Source of the DNA: Gadus chalcogrammus
Lineage: Eukaryota > Chordata > Actinopteri > Gadiformes > Gadidae
Length of the DNA: 64,000 nucleotides
Direction: 5' to 3'
NCBI RefSeq assembly: GCF_026213295.1
Contig: NC_079425.1
Location: forward strand, 12,026,694 to 12,090,693
Shown here piece by piece: positions 1 through 64,000 of this stretch; position 1 is the stretch's first letter; the number at the start of each line of letters is the position of its first letter. The notes beneath the pieces are model-generated. The model ran no database searches. It saw nothing but the letters and a program-made list of their open reading frames with translations, and had not been told where the DNA came from. The translations under genes were made by a program, and so were the position numbers.

Positions 1-1365
1 TCCAATACCGTCATCCGTGTCTTGCCTTGTCTCAGTTAGAAGGCTATGCTACAAGAGGCAACAGGCTAATTCTACCACAGTAAGAGTTATTCTGTAACAG
101 TGCATTAGTATTGGCGCGTTAGGGTTGTGGTTGGGATATGGGGGGGTGAGGTAGGGGGTTGGGAGGGAGGTGGGTGGGGTAGTAGGTGGCTGGTTGGGTG
201 GGCCTGAGGGAGGGGGTAGGTGGGCGATCATGTGTCTCTGATCACGATAATTGTACTTTTGTGAGTCCTCCTCATATAGAAAATAAAAAAAAATTGATCA
301 CAAAAAAATGTATTGGCGCGTTAGATACAGTTGAAGGCTGTTTGAATATTCCCCACACAAGCACTGTTAATAGGAAATACTGTTTTGCTATCCACAGCCT
401 GTTAAGAATGACGATATTTCCTAATTGGCCTTCTTTTACATAATTGTTTGGGGTGACTGCCATTTATTGAAGTAAGTATCCTAAGAATATATATTTTTAG
501 ATCAACCCCAAATGTAAAGAATCTATAGAATTTTAAGTGAACAATATGTGGAGACAAAGTTAAATCTTAGCAGAAGCTTAGGGCAACTTTCAGTTAAGCC
601 TCCTTACACATGCACATGACCACCATATTTTATATTTTACGTCTCTATGCTTTTTTTTTGCATCATTATACATATTCTTTTACTTTTCATCTTAAAGATT
701 GTAAATTGTATTTTCACATGAAGTATACATATGGGATTTTGAATCCAGAATATCGTAGCAAGAACACAGAGCAGTTATTAGATTGTGCTCCACACTCTTC
801 TGTTGGCGTTTTGTAAACAGCCATTCAGGATGTCAGTCTTGAGACCTTGCTGATACAAAATGGGATTGGGTGACTCACCACTGTGCTTCAGCCCGTATAA
901 TATGTCAATGATTAATACAAATGTTCTACTTTTCTTTTAACTAGTGTAATGATTAAATCCATCTTAAAACAATCACTAAGGAATTAATTGATATAACTAA
1001 GATAATAACTAAATATAATAACTATTAATAACTATTGAATGAATTCTAACCTTTTACTCCATGATAGTGTTAACTATATATAACTTGATAACCCAAAAGA
1101 CTGGAGATATCGTCTCTGGGTAAGGCGTACAATTATCTATTAGATAGGGTTCTCCTCATAATAATCATATTTAAAATACTTATCTTGCAATTGTAATCAC
1201 TAGACTGTTTCATGTATTTTTCCACTTAAATTATGATTTATTCAATTGGTTCCCTATGTACGCCAATGTGTTTTTCTGAATATAAAATCATTCAAAAGTG
1301 ATATTGATTTTGGTGTGAGGGACGCTGAGACACTTGAGACACAATTAAATTACAAATATTTTAGC

Positions 1366-1402
1366 ATTTTAATAGGATTCTTGTAAAGAATCCTATTAAA
1401 AT
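1366..1402. repeat. perfect 17-bp inverted repeat with 3-nt loop
   Basis: The left arm ATTTTAATAGGATTCTT (1366-1382) is exactly complementary to 1386-1402, leaving only GTA as the loop. The structure sits alone in the AT-rich upstream flank. It could be a remnant of a foldback element or a small hairpin transcript; nothing around it decides which. Confidence 0.85.
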
Positions 1403-2435
1403 AAACAACTATGTCCTCTTGTGTCCTGTCTTAGATTTAAAATCATAATATTCAATGATATTTGATTCCTAATCTCAGATTGTTATTTCTATCAAAAATC
1501 AAGTCAATTGATGTACCACTTTGAAACAACCAATACTGTTCAAACATATTATGCTTGTTAAACAGGCATCTGAGTGTATGGTCAGAATACAAAACAATGC
1601 AATATTCAATACTCGTGTATTCAATACGCTATGTCAAGCAGATAAAAAGATCTGTGTTTTTCCTTGGTTTATGATCGTGTATAAGCACCATACCACCAGT
1701 AGGACTCTAATGACCCAGAGCGCATTCCGTTTCCTCCCCGCGTGTCATTAGTGTAATAGTGGTGTGGACTGCTGTTTCCAAGGGGAGTGAAAAGTGAATA
1801 TTCTCCATGAACCTTAGGCTGCATCTGTACCTTTGTTGAGATGAGAACCTTTTCTCAGACCCCATCGACCATTTGATGGGTACATTCTAAAAATCCCCAT
1901 GCCATTAAATATAACTATTTATGTTATTGGTTATAGTTCCCTCATTTTGTCGCCAGATGCAAAAACAGCATCATAGTTTGGGTTGTAAAAGATATGTGAG
2001 GCACACACAGAGTCAGGAATAAATATGACAACATATCCCATGGTGGAATATTTTTAACGCAGGTATGACTCAGTTTAATCTGAAGTTATTTAGCTTTAGA
2101 TACTTAACGGTATCTGATTAGCTCTTGGCCATTTATGACCTTTTTGCAGTCACATGCAGCATTTTGGATATTTTGTAACACTGCCAAGGTCAAATCCAGT
2201 TAATGTGCCACTGCTTGCCTGCAACATCAATCACTTCTATGCATAAGTAATAAGGAAGTGTACATGTTGAGTGGTTCTTCTAAAGGTACTAAAGCCGATA
2301 CTGAAGAAGTCAAGCGGTAGGAGAGAATTGCCTCCTTTGTGTTTCTGAGAACTAACATTTTCTATTAACACATTTTTCTCCCTTTATCGCCATACCTGAG
2401 TCGACCAGCGAACACTTTTATATATTGTTACAATA

Positions 2436-2545
2436 ATGAATTATTATTATTTTAATTTATTATTTATTATAATAATGAAAACAATAACAACAACAACAAT
2501 AATAATAATAACATTATTAATAATAATAATAATAATAATTATATG
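2436..2545. repeat. ATT/TAA/CAA trinucleotide-rich simple repeat
   Basis: A run of ATT, ACA and TAA triplets gives low-complexity translations in every frame. It is a simple repeat in the slc12a1 upstream flank, with no coding signal. Confidence 0.8.
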
Positions 2546-2934
2546 TAGTAGTACTTGTTGTTGTCATCTTCATAATCAGAGTGAGAGTCAACCTGACGTA
2601 TACATTAATGACCCAACATCCGGGACAGGATGTTTATACAGGTGCTACATTTGGGATATTTTGAGAAATAGTCATGACCAAACAACTTTGACCTTGAAAC
2701 TTTTCCTGTATGCTGATGCTCTGTCAATTTTTGGTCCTCAGTTGTGAACTTCCATTTGGGTTATAATATGGTGATTCATCTGAAGGAGGATCAGGAAGAA
2801 GCCATAGACTCATAAACTGCCACTAGAGAACAACATGTGCTCCTGCTAGGCCCTTAAGACAATAATATTAGTGATCAATTCTACAAAGCACAAGTGCTAA
2901 GCGCCTTTATCTCTCCCTGGGCATTTATGACTTG

Positions 2935-3077
2935 GTTAATCGTTAAGCAATGCCTTTGTGTCCACTAGGATGAAGCAAGGACATATCTGACACCCCTCAT
3001 TCAACTTTCCCAGGGTTGATCCACGGCTGACCAATAGCTGACTGCCGTTATATGGCCCTGTTTCACAGGGTATAAAG
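2935..3077 (+). promoter_or_regulatory. likely slc12a1 core promoter: HNF1-like site and TATA box
   Basis: TATAAAG lies at 3071-3077, about 210 bp before the start codon at 3289. At 2935-2947 the sequence GTTAATCGTTAAG matches the HNF1 homeodomain consensus (GTTAATNATTAAC) at 11 of 12 to 13 positions depending on how the free base is counted. HNF1 factors drive many kidney and gut epithelial genes, so a site about 125 bp before the TATA box suits a renal/intestinal cotransporter. Transcription would be expected to begin near 3100. The leader then carries a 25-codon upstream ORF (ATG at 3201, stop at 3276-3278). Factor binding is inferred from sequence only. Confidence 0.5.
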
Positions 3078-3288
3078 CAGGGGTCATCACAGCTCAGATT
3101 CCATAGGACAGCCTTAGAGTGGCTCAGGAAAGCATCAATAGGTTCAGGTTCAACACATATCTTGTTAGCTTTGGTCCAGTCCAAAAGATCTGTATCCTGC
3201 ATGACCATAAGAGGTTGCAGCAAGGTGACGGATCTCATTGAAAGAGTAGAGTGCACAGCTGCTTCTATCTGGCATTGAGAGACATCTG

Positions 3289-16163
<12,875 letters not shown>

Positions 16164-16530
16164 GCGGGAGGGAGAGGACAACGGCAGACAACCTTGCTAA
16201 AATTTAATTTTTGAAAGGACATTGTGGTCGGTTTCATTTTAAGGGAACTTGTGCCAGAACAGACTCAAAATGCAGAAACATTTAAAACATGACTTTAGTG
16301 ATGTTATTCTCTGGAGTGGTCGGCTATCTGAATGCATGGAATAGGTTTCAATGCTTACAAAGTAGGCAAATAAAAATCTAGAGTTGGTAATGCTTTTTCT
16401 CCTAGCGAGGCCACAATACAATAAAACAGTTGTATGTACAATTCCACCATACCTGTGCATGTTGTTGGTTGGCAAAATGGCAGGTCACTGCTATCAAAAC
16501 ATTTTATAACTGTAAAATAAAAGCATTAAT
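16164..16530 (+). terminator. slc12a1 3' UTR and poly(A) signal
   Basis: The untranslated tail follows the TGA at 16161-16163. A canonical AATAAA lies at 16516-16521, giving a 3' UTR of about 370 nt. Earlier AATAAA-like words are present (for example near 16368 and 16421), so other ends are possible. Confidence 0.6.
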
Positions 16531-17189
16531 ATAGAGTATATCAATACATGTTTAGTATTTTTGATAGTAAAGAATGAATATGGAAAACTCACAGGTGTTG
16601 GGTATATGCTGATTTCTGTCATTAGGCCATACGGAAATATGCACTTTTGTTATTGTTTGACATGCATAGTGTGTTGCTGTATTATAAAGCCGTTTATCTA
16701 TTGCATATTAATGTCTAAATATTACAAAGGGTACGCTATTCATTTTTTGCCTATAGCATAACATACTCCTTTGGGTTAATGAAAATTGCTTAATTGTCTG
16801 TATATTTTTAATTCAGAATTATGTCTTATTAAATGTGATCATTTGATTTAAAGAATAATTAAAATATTGTCTTCTTATTTTTGTATTTATCATTTCAGAA
16901 TATCTATGGGCCTTATATAGTAGGGATTCCACAGATGGACGAACAATGAATGGCCTAGTATTTTGCAGGACAAATAATAATCCAACACATTCATGTAACA
17001 TGTAAGATATATGTTTGTTGTAACCTATTAACTGTAAATAATAATAGACCGTCATCATATTTTAGCTGACCAACATGACACAATTTCATAACACGTGTCC
17101 TCGGGTGAGGGCGCAGTGGCCCCTGCAGGAGGAAAAGGAGACGTGCAGCTCGTGTCGAACTACCGACAAGCTAACATAAACCTAGAAAA
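16531..17189. other. intergenic spacer slc12a1-dut
   Basis: About 650 bp, AT-rich on the left and more GC-balanced after 17095. No exon is recognised. The last 100 bp may be the promoter and leader of the upstream dut exon; I see no clear TATA box at a convincing distance. Confidence 0.5.
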
Positions 17190-17310
17190 ATGATTCAAAC
17201 TGTTCGCCGAGGATTGGTCCAGCAACTACTGGGTTGTTCGTTGTGGCCAACTGCCCCACATTCTGTGCAAAGGAAATGTAATATGTCGACCCAAGACAAA
17301 GATGAGCACG
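17190..17310 (+). CDS. dut: probable alternative first exon of dut encoding a mitochondrial targeting leader
   Basis: The exon opens with ATG at 17190 and reads 40 codons plus one base before a GT donor at 17311. The peptide begins MIQTVRRGLVQQLLGCSLW, has Arg at 6, 7 and 28, and has no acidic residue before Asp35, which is a typical mitochondrial presequence. Its phase-1 end joins in frame to an acceptor at 18764, just inside the nuclear first exon, giving ...[17 protein letters not shown] and then the complete dUTPase. Human DUT likewise makes nuclear and mitochondrial forms from alternative 5' exons. The upstream position, leader chemistry and matching phase support this; transcript evidence is lacking. 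Confidence 0.6.
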
Positions 17311-18000
17311 GTACAGTCCAACATCTTGATGGCATGCCATTGAGGATTTCCTTTCCGAATAGTACAATGGTTTAGTTTTCTTTTAACGCTCTTGCTGTTT
17401 TTTGCGATGCTATTGTAACAAACAAATGCAACCATGGAACATTTTTCACTATTCAAGGTCGTTTGGCTGGTTGATAATGCAATGAATGCAATTGGATAAC
17501 GATACAATGGTTGAACCAAACTGGTAAACAAAGAAGACATTTTGACATAATCTCGGGGGAGGTGTTGCCCTAGTGACGAGGCATTACTGGTTGCGATCTA
17601 TACATGTATCGTTTTTATTTGTACTGTAATCACACTCAGTAATTTCCATAAAATGAATAAACCTTACGTGACATGAGTGCCGGTTAAATAATCTCAAAGA
17701 CAAACACACCAACACGGAAGGGGTGTGTGTGTGTTTCAGACCAAGCTCAATAAAATTCCGCCCTCAAAGCAGCTCGGAGATTCGGAAGCTCTTACGTGTC
17801 TTTACGTAAACCTTCCCATCTTCCGAAATGAGTGTTCAGGAAACGCCCCTCAGAAGTTCGTAGGCTTTGACATAAAACCGGAAAAACAGATAATTCCTGA
17901 GACTAAACTTCATAACAACAAGCAGGGATGTCTGCAGGGACCTCTTTGCGCTTGCTGAATCAGATTAATCAGTTCTTAGGACTGCTTCCGATGGTTGACC

Positions 18001-18019
18001 ATGAGCGAGAATTTATCAG
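18001..18019 (+). CDS. possible third, very short dut first exon (MSENLS)
   Basis: An ATG with A at -3 (ACCATGA) is followed by six codons plus one base and a GTGATG donor at 18020. The phase is again 1, so it could splice to the 18764 acceptor as MSENLS-DVTNAS. A phase match has a one-in-three chance, so this is weak. Confidence 0.2.
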
Positions 18020-18357
18020 GTGATGTTTATAATTGTAAGCTTAAATGTATCGTAATGCAAATGTTAGAATGGGTATTAAGTTCGCCTCTTAGTGATTGCT
18101 GCAAGTTCAATTTGGTCTATTAATTAAATGGGCAGCCATTGTTGTGGCGTGATCCTGGAGGACTCGGGTAGCTTTACTTCCGCCAGAAATTCCGAGCGGA
18201 AGCTCCGTCCCAACAGAGTGTTCAAAGCACTTTCCTCCGAGCTTAAGGTCCGAAACTCCGACCGTTTTGAAGGCGGCAGTAAATACGTTGGTCGGGATCT
18301 GCTGTCATTTTCTACTCGAGTAGGGTCTATCTGCAGATCTGCAGCCGGAGCCACTTG

Positions 18358-18415
18358 CCAAACACGCCCATTGCTCTGCCAAACACGCCCATTGCTCTGC
18401 CAAACCCATTTCTTC
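18358..18415. repeat. 21-bp direct tandem repeat upstream of dut
   Basis: Two exact copies (18358-18378 and 18379-18399) of a unit containing CCAAACACGCCCATTGC are followed by a partial third. Each copy carries CACGCCC, a KLF/Sp-like box, about 100-130 bp before the CCAAT box, so it may contribute to the nuclear promoter. Confidence 0.8.
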
Positions 18416-18484
18416 AGCACAAAAGGTAGTTAAAATGACCCTGTTGCTTGCCGTCGCTTCCCTGTCGTCATTGTGTTAAACCAG

Positions 18485-18606
18485 CCAATAGCGCGCCAGT
18501 CGGAAAAAGACAGCTTGGTGATTGGCTCCCGCTAAAACGTATCGAAACCAGACTCTCCAGACCCTTCTGCAGGGTGAACTCAAATCGGCGGTGGAATGGG
18601 CGGGGC
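18485..18606 (+). promoter_or_regulatory. probable TATA-less dut nuclear promoter (CCAAT, inverted CCAAT, GC box)
   Basis: CCAAT at 18485-18489 is followed by GCGCGCC (18491-18497), an inverted CCAAT (ATTGG, 18521-18525) and an Sp1-type GC box GGGCGGGGC (18598-18606), about 145 bp before the nuclear ATG at 18751. Paired CCAAT boxes with GC-rich elements are typical of S-phase genes, and nuclear dUTPase is cell-cycle regulated. Binding is inferred. Confidence 0.5.
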
Positions 18607-18750
18607 TACCCAGTCGCTCGCCATACAATCGCGCCACTTTAAGCCCGCGAGTTTGTAATCACTATCCACAAGATCGATGAGCGGCAGCCACATCTAAATC
18701 GAAAACGAATAACTACATGCTGCATACTATTGACTTTTTTCTTTCATAAC

Positions 18751-19939
18751 ATGCCTTCGGTAGATGTAACAAATGCTTCAGATGTCTCTCCATTGAAGAG
18801 GACAAAGACTGAAACGCACTCTGAAGATGACCCACTCGTCCTTAAATTCGCTAAACTCTCTGAGCTGGCAACGACTCCAACGAGGGGTTCTCCCAGAGCT
18901 GCAGGCTACGACCTTTACAGGTTTGTTTACCTTGTGCATGAAATGGTAATACTCTTACTTCTAGATTTCTAGTTTTCGCAAGTCCAATTGTATCAACATC
19001 TTTATTTTTCTAATCATACAGTGCTTACGAGTACACCATTGAACCTATGGACAAGGCCCTGGTGCGTACGGATTTACAGATTGCGGTTCCTCACGGCTAC
19101 TATGGTAGAGTAGGTGAGTGTCATGCACATCCTTAAAAAGTGACCACTGTTCATTTTCACTGTTTTAATGATTAATTTAATATATTATACTAACAAAATA
19201 ATGTTCTATAGCACCCAGATCTGGACTGGCAGTAAAGAACTTCATTGATGTTGGTGGTGAGTTCATAACTTTTATGTTCGGCGATATCATGAATGCTGAA
19301 GAAGTCCTAATTAGAGCTGTGGTGTAATCCCTTGCTTTTAACATGCGTGCTTTGCTTTTCTTTTATTAGCCGGAGTTGTCGATGAGGATTATAGAGGCAA
19401 TGTTGGAGTTGTGCTCTTCAACTTCGCCAAGACTCCCTTTGTGGGTATGTTCTAGTTACCTACCTCCTTGAATCATCAGGTTTAATAACTCCTAAGTCAT
19501 GGGTTTCATGTTCTGGCTAGATACCTGGACTACTCTAATTGGCTGTGCCTAAATTATGTGAAAGCTCTTCGGAGATCATTTCCTTTGTTTGAAATGTGTA
19601 TGAAATATTGTGTACTCTTATTAAATACTATACGGGAAACTCAACTAGTGCTTTTGTCTCCTTCCCCCTGCAGTGAGGAAGGGTGACCGGATAGCTCAGC
19701 TGATCTGTGAGAAGATCTGCTACCCAGAGCTAGTGATGCTGGAGGTAAAACTCAAAAACACCTCCGCTCTCAGAAATGCAACTGATGCGTTTATATACAT
19801 ATCCTTTTTTAATCTTTGATATAAATTGTTTCCTTCATTGTTAATTGTAGAATATTTTTGAAGTTTGGGTTTTGTTTTTCAGACCCTTGACGAGACACAA
19901 CGCGGAGCTGGGGGCTTTGGGTCAACTGGAGCCAACTGA
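18751..19939 (+). CDS. dut: deoxyuridine 5'-triphosphate nucleotidohydrolase (dUTPase), nuclear form, complete
   Basis: dUTPase hydrolyses dUTP to dUMP and pyrophosphate as a homotrimer, keeping uracil out of DNA and feeding dTMP synthesis. Exons: 18751-18920, 19022-19113, 19212-19256, 19370-19444, 19674-19744, 19883-19939. All are GT-AG, in frame, 169 aa (human nuclear form 164). The five family motifs are present: AGYDLYSA (51-58), PRSGLA (89-94), GVVDEDYRG (104-112), KGDRIAQLI (130-138) and the C-terminal P-loop-like [10 protein letters not shown] (158-167). Residues 13-19 (SPLKRTK) combine a CDK-type S-P-x-K site with a basic nuclear-localisation patch, as in the human nuclear form. Stop TGA at 19937-19939. 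Confidence 0.96.
18762..18764 (+). promoter_or_regulatory. probable internal 3' splice acceptor within dut nuclear exon 1
   Basis: A pyrimidine-rich stretch (GACTTTTTTCTTTCATAAC, about 18732-18750) overlaps the nuclear start and leads to TAG at 18761-18763, so the shared exon would begin at 18764 in phase 1. This is what allows the mitochondrial first exon to join while dropping the nuclear MPSV start. Confidence 0.5.
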
Positions 19940-20409
19940 AATGAACATGTATAAAGTACAAAATTATGAATTGGTTGAGTTATGTGAATTAAATATTTGT
20001 TTTATATTATTTGTTTTCATTGGTATACTTTTTTCTAACAATATATCTGTGCATTAATTTGGTGTCCTTGTTTTCATTTGTACTTCTCTTATGATAATCT
20101 CCCAGACACTAATGAAGAAAATGTTATTTCACCACATGGGGGCACTATAGGGAAATAAATAATTCAGTGTACCATAAAGTCTAACTTGACTTTCAAAGGT
20201 TATGTGTTAAGTTTTATGTTGAACCTTTCTCTTAATTTCAGGAGAAGATGCAGGGTATAATTTGTTCTGTATGTACACAACCCATATGCCTCCTTGAGCA
20301 AGACTCCTACCTGCCACTCCCTAAATATGTAGCTGAATATATTGGAAAAAGAATCAGCCATATTGCTACTAAGAAAGAAATGGTAAATAGCCTCAATAAT
20401 TCAAATAAA
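19940..20409 (+). terminator. dut 3' UTR with two candidate poly(A) signals
   Basis: AATAAA occurs at 20154-20159 and again at 20404-20409. The first gives a 3' UTR of about 230 nt, the second about 490 nt. The distal one lies only 38 bp from the convergent fbn1 signal. Confidence 0.55.
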
Positions 20410-20447
20410 GCATAGCAGTGGTGACATATACACCAAAAATATGTAAG

Positions 20448-21774
20448 TTTATTGTGAATTTCGGACGAAAACCCTCACTGACGTGAGCGGAGAACACAGA
20501 CGGGTGTCTTAAGGCTGGTCCAAGACGATGCGGCACTGATTGTACTTGTGAGAGAATGTGTGGCCATGAAGGCCTCAGTGCATAATCATGAAGGCCCACG
20601 TTTGGCGTCATCACAATGTGGTATGTGTGCACAGATTTGTATGTATACACAGTTTACAAAGTAGTTGGTCATTATAAGCACCATTACAAACCCCTTCAAC
20701 GTTGCGAGGATTCCTATAGTTTACAAATGCTTCATAGATTAAAGGTGGCATTGATTATTACAGTATAAACACACATAATTTACATTTAGTATAAAGAAGA
20801 GCACACAGGGTATGAAGCTAACTGTTTTTGTAGCGAAGACTTGAAATCTGAAGAAGCGGCCGATGGAATGGAATTATTGTGACTACTGAATAGTACAGTG
20901 CATTTCAGAAGTCTGTAATTGTTTTGCTAGCACCAGTAAATATGAATTATTCTAGTCAGTAGGAAAAATGGAATAAGCTTAGTTTAAATATGCAGAAGAC
21001 ATCATTCAAGCTCAGACATGGGTCCATTTCAATAGTCTACAGTAAGTTCCTTTCCTCAGCCAACAACTTCCGGTTAGTCTTACTTATTTTCAGTCAAATA
21101 TATAAGAAAGTCAGATGTTCATGCTGTTTTTTTTTTGTTTAATAGAGGAAAGGAATTCACTGCAAATTAATTACTTCCAATTCTTACACCAAAGACGAGC
21201 TATGTAAAGCCTTCTACAGTTCAAGTGCCCTTTCAAACTGGTGCCCGATTCCACATATCATATACAACATAGAACAATTCTTGCCACCTCTCCCCTCTGC
21301 ACAATCCCCCACCCCCCACCCCTCACATTCGCTAGAGCACTTTTTTGCACACAGCTGAAGTTGTTTGTCAGGACAATATGTTCTTCATCTGAGGATCATG
21401 ACACACGGACAAGATCAGCCGGTCGTTTTAAAACAAAAAAAAACAAAAACGTGGGCGATTGTATATCTATGATATGTAGAATCGTCTTTGGGAATCAAAC
21501 TATTTCGCCCCCCACCCCCCCACCCACACCCACCCGCCCCTTCCACCCTACAAAACCTCAATCCTTGTCTCTTTGGTGTCAAGCCTTCCTCCACGTTGGA
21601 GCAAGGAAGGAGCTGCCCTCTCCCCCACCACCGCTGACCCAGACTCGGTGGTTCCTCCAGCAGCCACAGATGCTTAAGCTTCGGGCCTTTCTTTTGTTTT
21701 CCTTGGAGAACGTCTGAGCCTGGATCAACAGTCGCAGCGTGGCAGCCTCTGCCCCTGTCTCTGTCCCGTGGCGG
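20448..21774 (-). terminator. fbn1 3' UTR and poly(A) signal
   Basis: TTTATT on the + strand at 20448-20453 is AATAAA on the fbn1 strand, about 1.3 kb after the fbn1 stop codon. The stretch has no other coding signal; C-rich tracts (21300-21545) and a run of A near 21430 are visible. The fbn1 and dut transcripts converge tail to tail here. Confidence 0.55.
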
Positions 21775-63435
<41,661 letters not shown>

Positions 63436-63698
63436 CTAGAAGACAAATGGAGAATTATATTTGATTATGGAGAGATGGTACCGGGAAAGTATATTTGCTA
63501 GACAGCCAGACTGTTGCTTGCTAGTGTCCCAAATATATAGGGAGTTTATATCGTTTATACTAAGAGTTAATCCAAACATGGGTGGGTGCTTTATCTATGT
63601 TGCCAACTATCTCTGCTTAGCGCCCTTGACCAAGGAATTATTCTTGTGTGTGCAGCAGGCTTGGATGCACGATCTCATTTGTGCATTCAATTGTGCAT

Positions 63699-63699
63699 G

Positions 63700-63730
<31 letters not shown>

Positions 63731-63731
63731 T

Positions 63732-63795
<64 letters not shown>
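63699..63795. repeat. (GT)n microsatellite
   Basis: About 97 bp in the partial intron upstream of TB1; beyond it (63796-64000) no exon is seen before the window ends. Confidence 0.95.
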
Positions 63796-63799
<4 letters not shown>

Positions 63800-64000
63800 T
63801 GAATGCGAATTCAGAAAGAAAGAAATATAGAAGGATTATGGTTGAATACACATGTTTAACAGAATAAGAAAAGTAATCCTTCATCAGAACTTTTTGTTGT
63901 TGTCCTTTTCTTTCTCACAGGAGATGAAAGCATTTCCCTGATATTCGTTTCCTCGTCCTGAGAAGGCGTCATTTCCTGTGAATCTTGGCATAGCGCTAGC

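Larger units (their letters stand above)
1..2930. other. upstream intergenic flank, no gene recognised
   Basis: About 2.9 kb without a coding exon that I can support. The open frames here are short, AT-rich and show no recognisable family or splice-bounded exon. It holds a G-rich stretch (about 140-225), a perfect hairpin (1366-1402) and an ATT/TAA simple repeat (about 2436-2540). It is probably the 5' flank of slc12a1; distal enhancers could lie here but cannot be read from sequence alone. Confidence 0.6.

Noticed and set aside
2936..3256. 106-codon reverse-strand frame upstream of slc12a1
   Set aside because: No recognisable family, overlaps the predicted promoter, and has no splice or poly(A) context.

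Overview
This window is vertebrate, and almost certainly teleost fish, nuclear DNA. It holds three genes in the conserved vertebrate order slc12a1 - dut - fbn1 (the human 15q21 neighbourhood). Multi-exon genes with GT-AG introns, AATAAA poly(A) signals, no bacterial-style operons and a very high load of (CA)n/(GT)n microsatellites all point this way. The microsatellite load (by my rough hand tally about 6 kb, near a tenth of the window) is the kind reported for codfishes; that narrower assignment is only an inference.

Layout. 1-3288: upstream flank with a TATA box and an HNF1-like site just before the first gene. 3289-16163 (+): slc12a1, the Na-K-2Cl cotransporter NKCC2. I could assemble all 26 coding exons in frame (1052 aa). 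17190-20410 (+): dut, deoxyuridine triphosphatase. Six exons give a complete 169-aa nuclear form, and an upstream exon would give a mitochondrial form. 20430-64000 (-): fbn1, fibrillin-1, convergent with dut. 57 coding exons (2582 aa, from the first TB domain to the stop codon) are in the window; the 5' part (signal peptide, EGF1-3, first hybrid domain, first two cbEGFs) lies beyond the right edge. Every fbn1 exon junction from the second exon to the asprosin exon keeps frame, and the exon/domain order matches human FBN1 one for one: 41 calcium-binding EGF domains, seven TB domains, one hybrid domain, the integrin-binding RGD in TB4, the furin site and the C-terminal asprosin segment.

The three genes have unrelated jobs: renal/intestinal salt uptake, nucleotide-pool sanitation, and extracellular microfibrils/elastic matrix. 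They are linked only by ancient synteny. I found no new multi-gene system. The unusual material is (1) an NKCC2 N-terminus that lacks the usual SPAK/OSR1 docking motif and most phospho-threonines; (2) a likely mitochondrial dUTPase exon spliced to an acceptor inside the nuclear first exon; (3) microsatellites that form or crowd fbn1 splice sites, plus a GC-AG intron; (4) a Pro/Gly/Tyr repeat domain in fibrillin encoded by a minisatellite; and (5) several perfect or near-perfect DNA hairpins.
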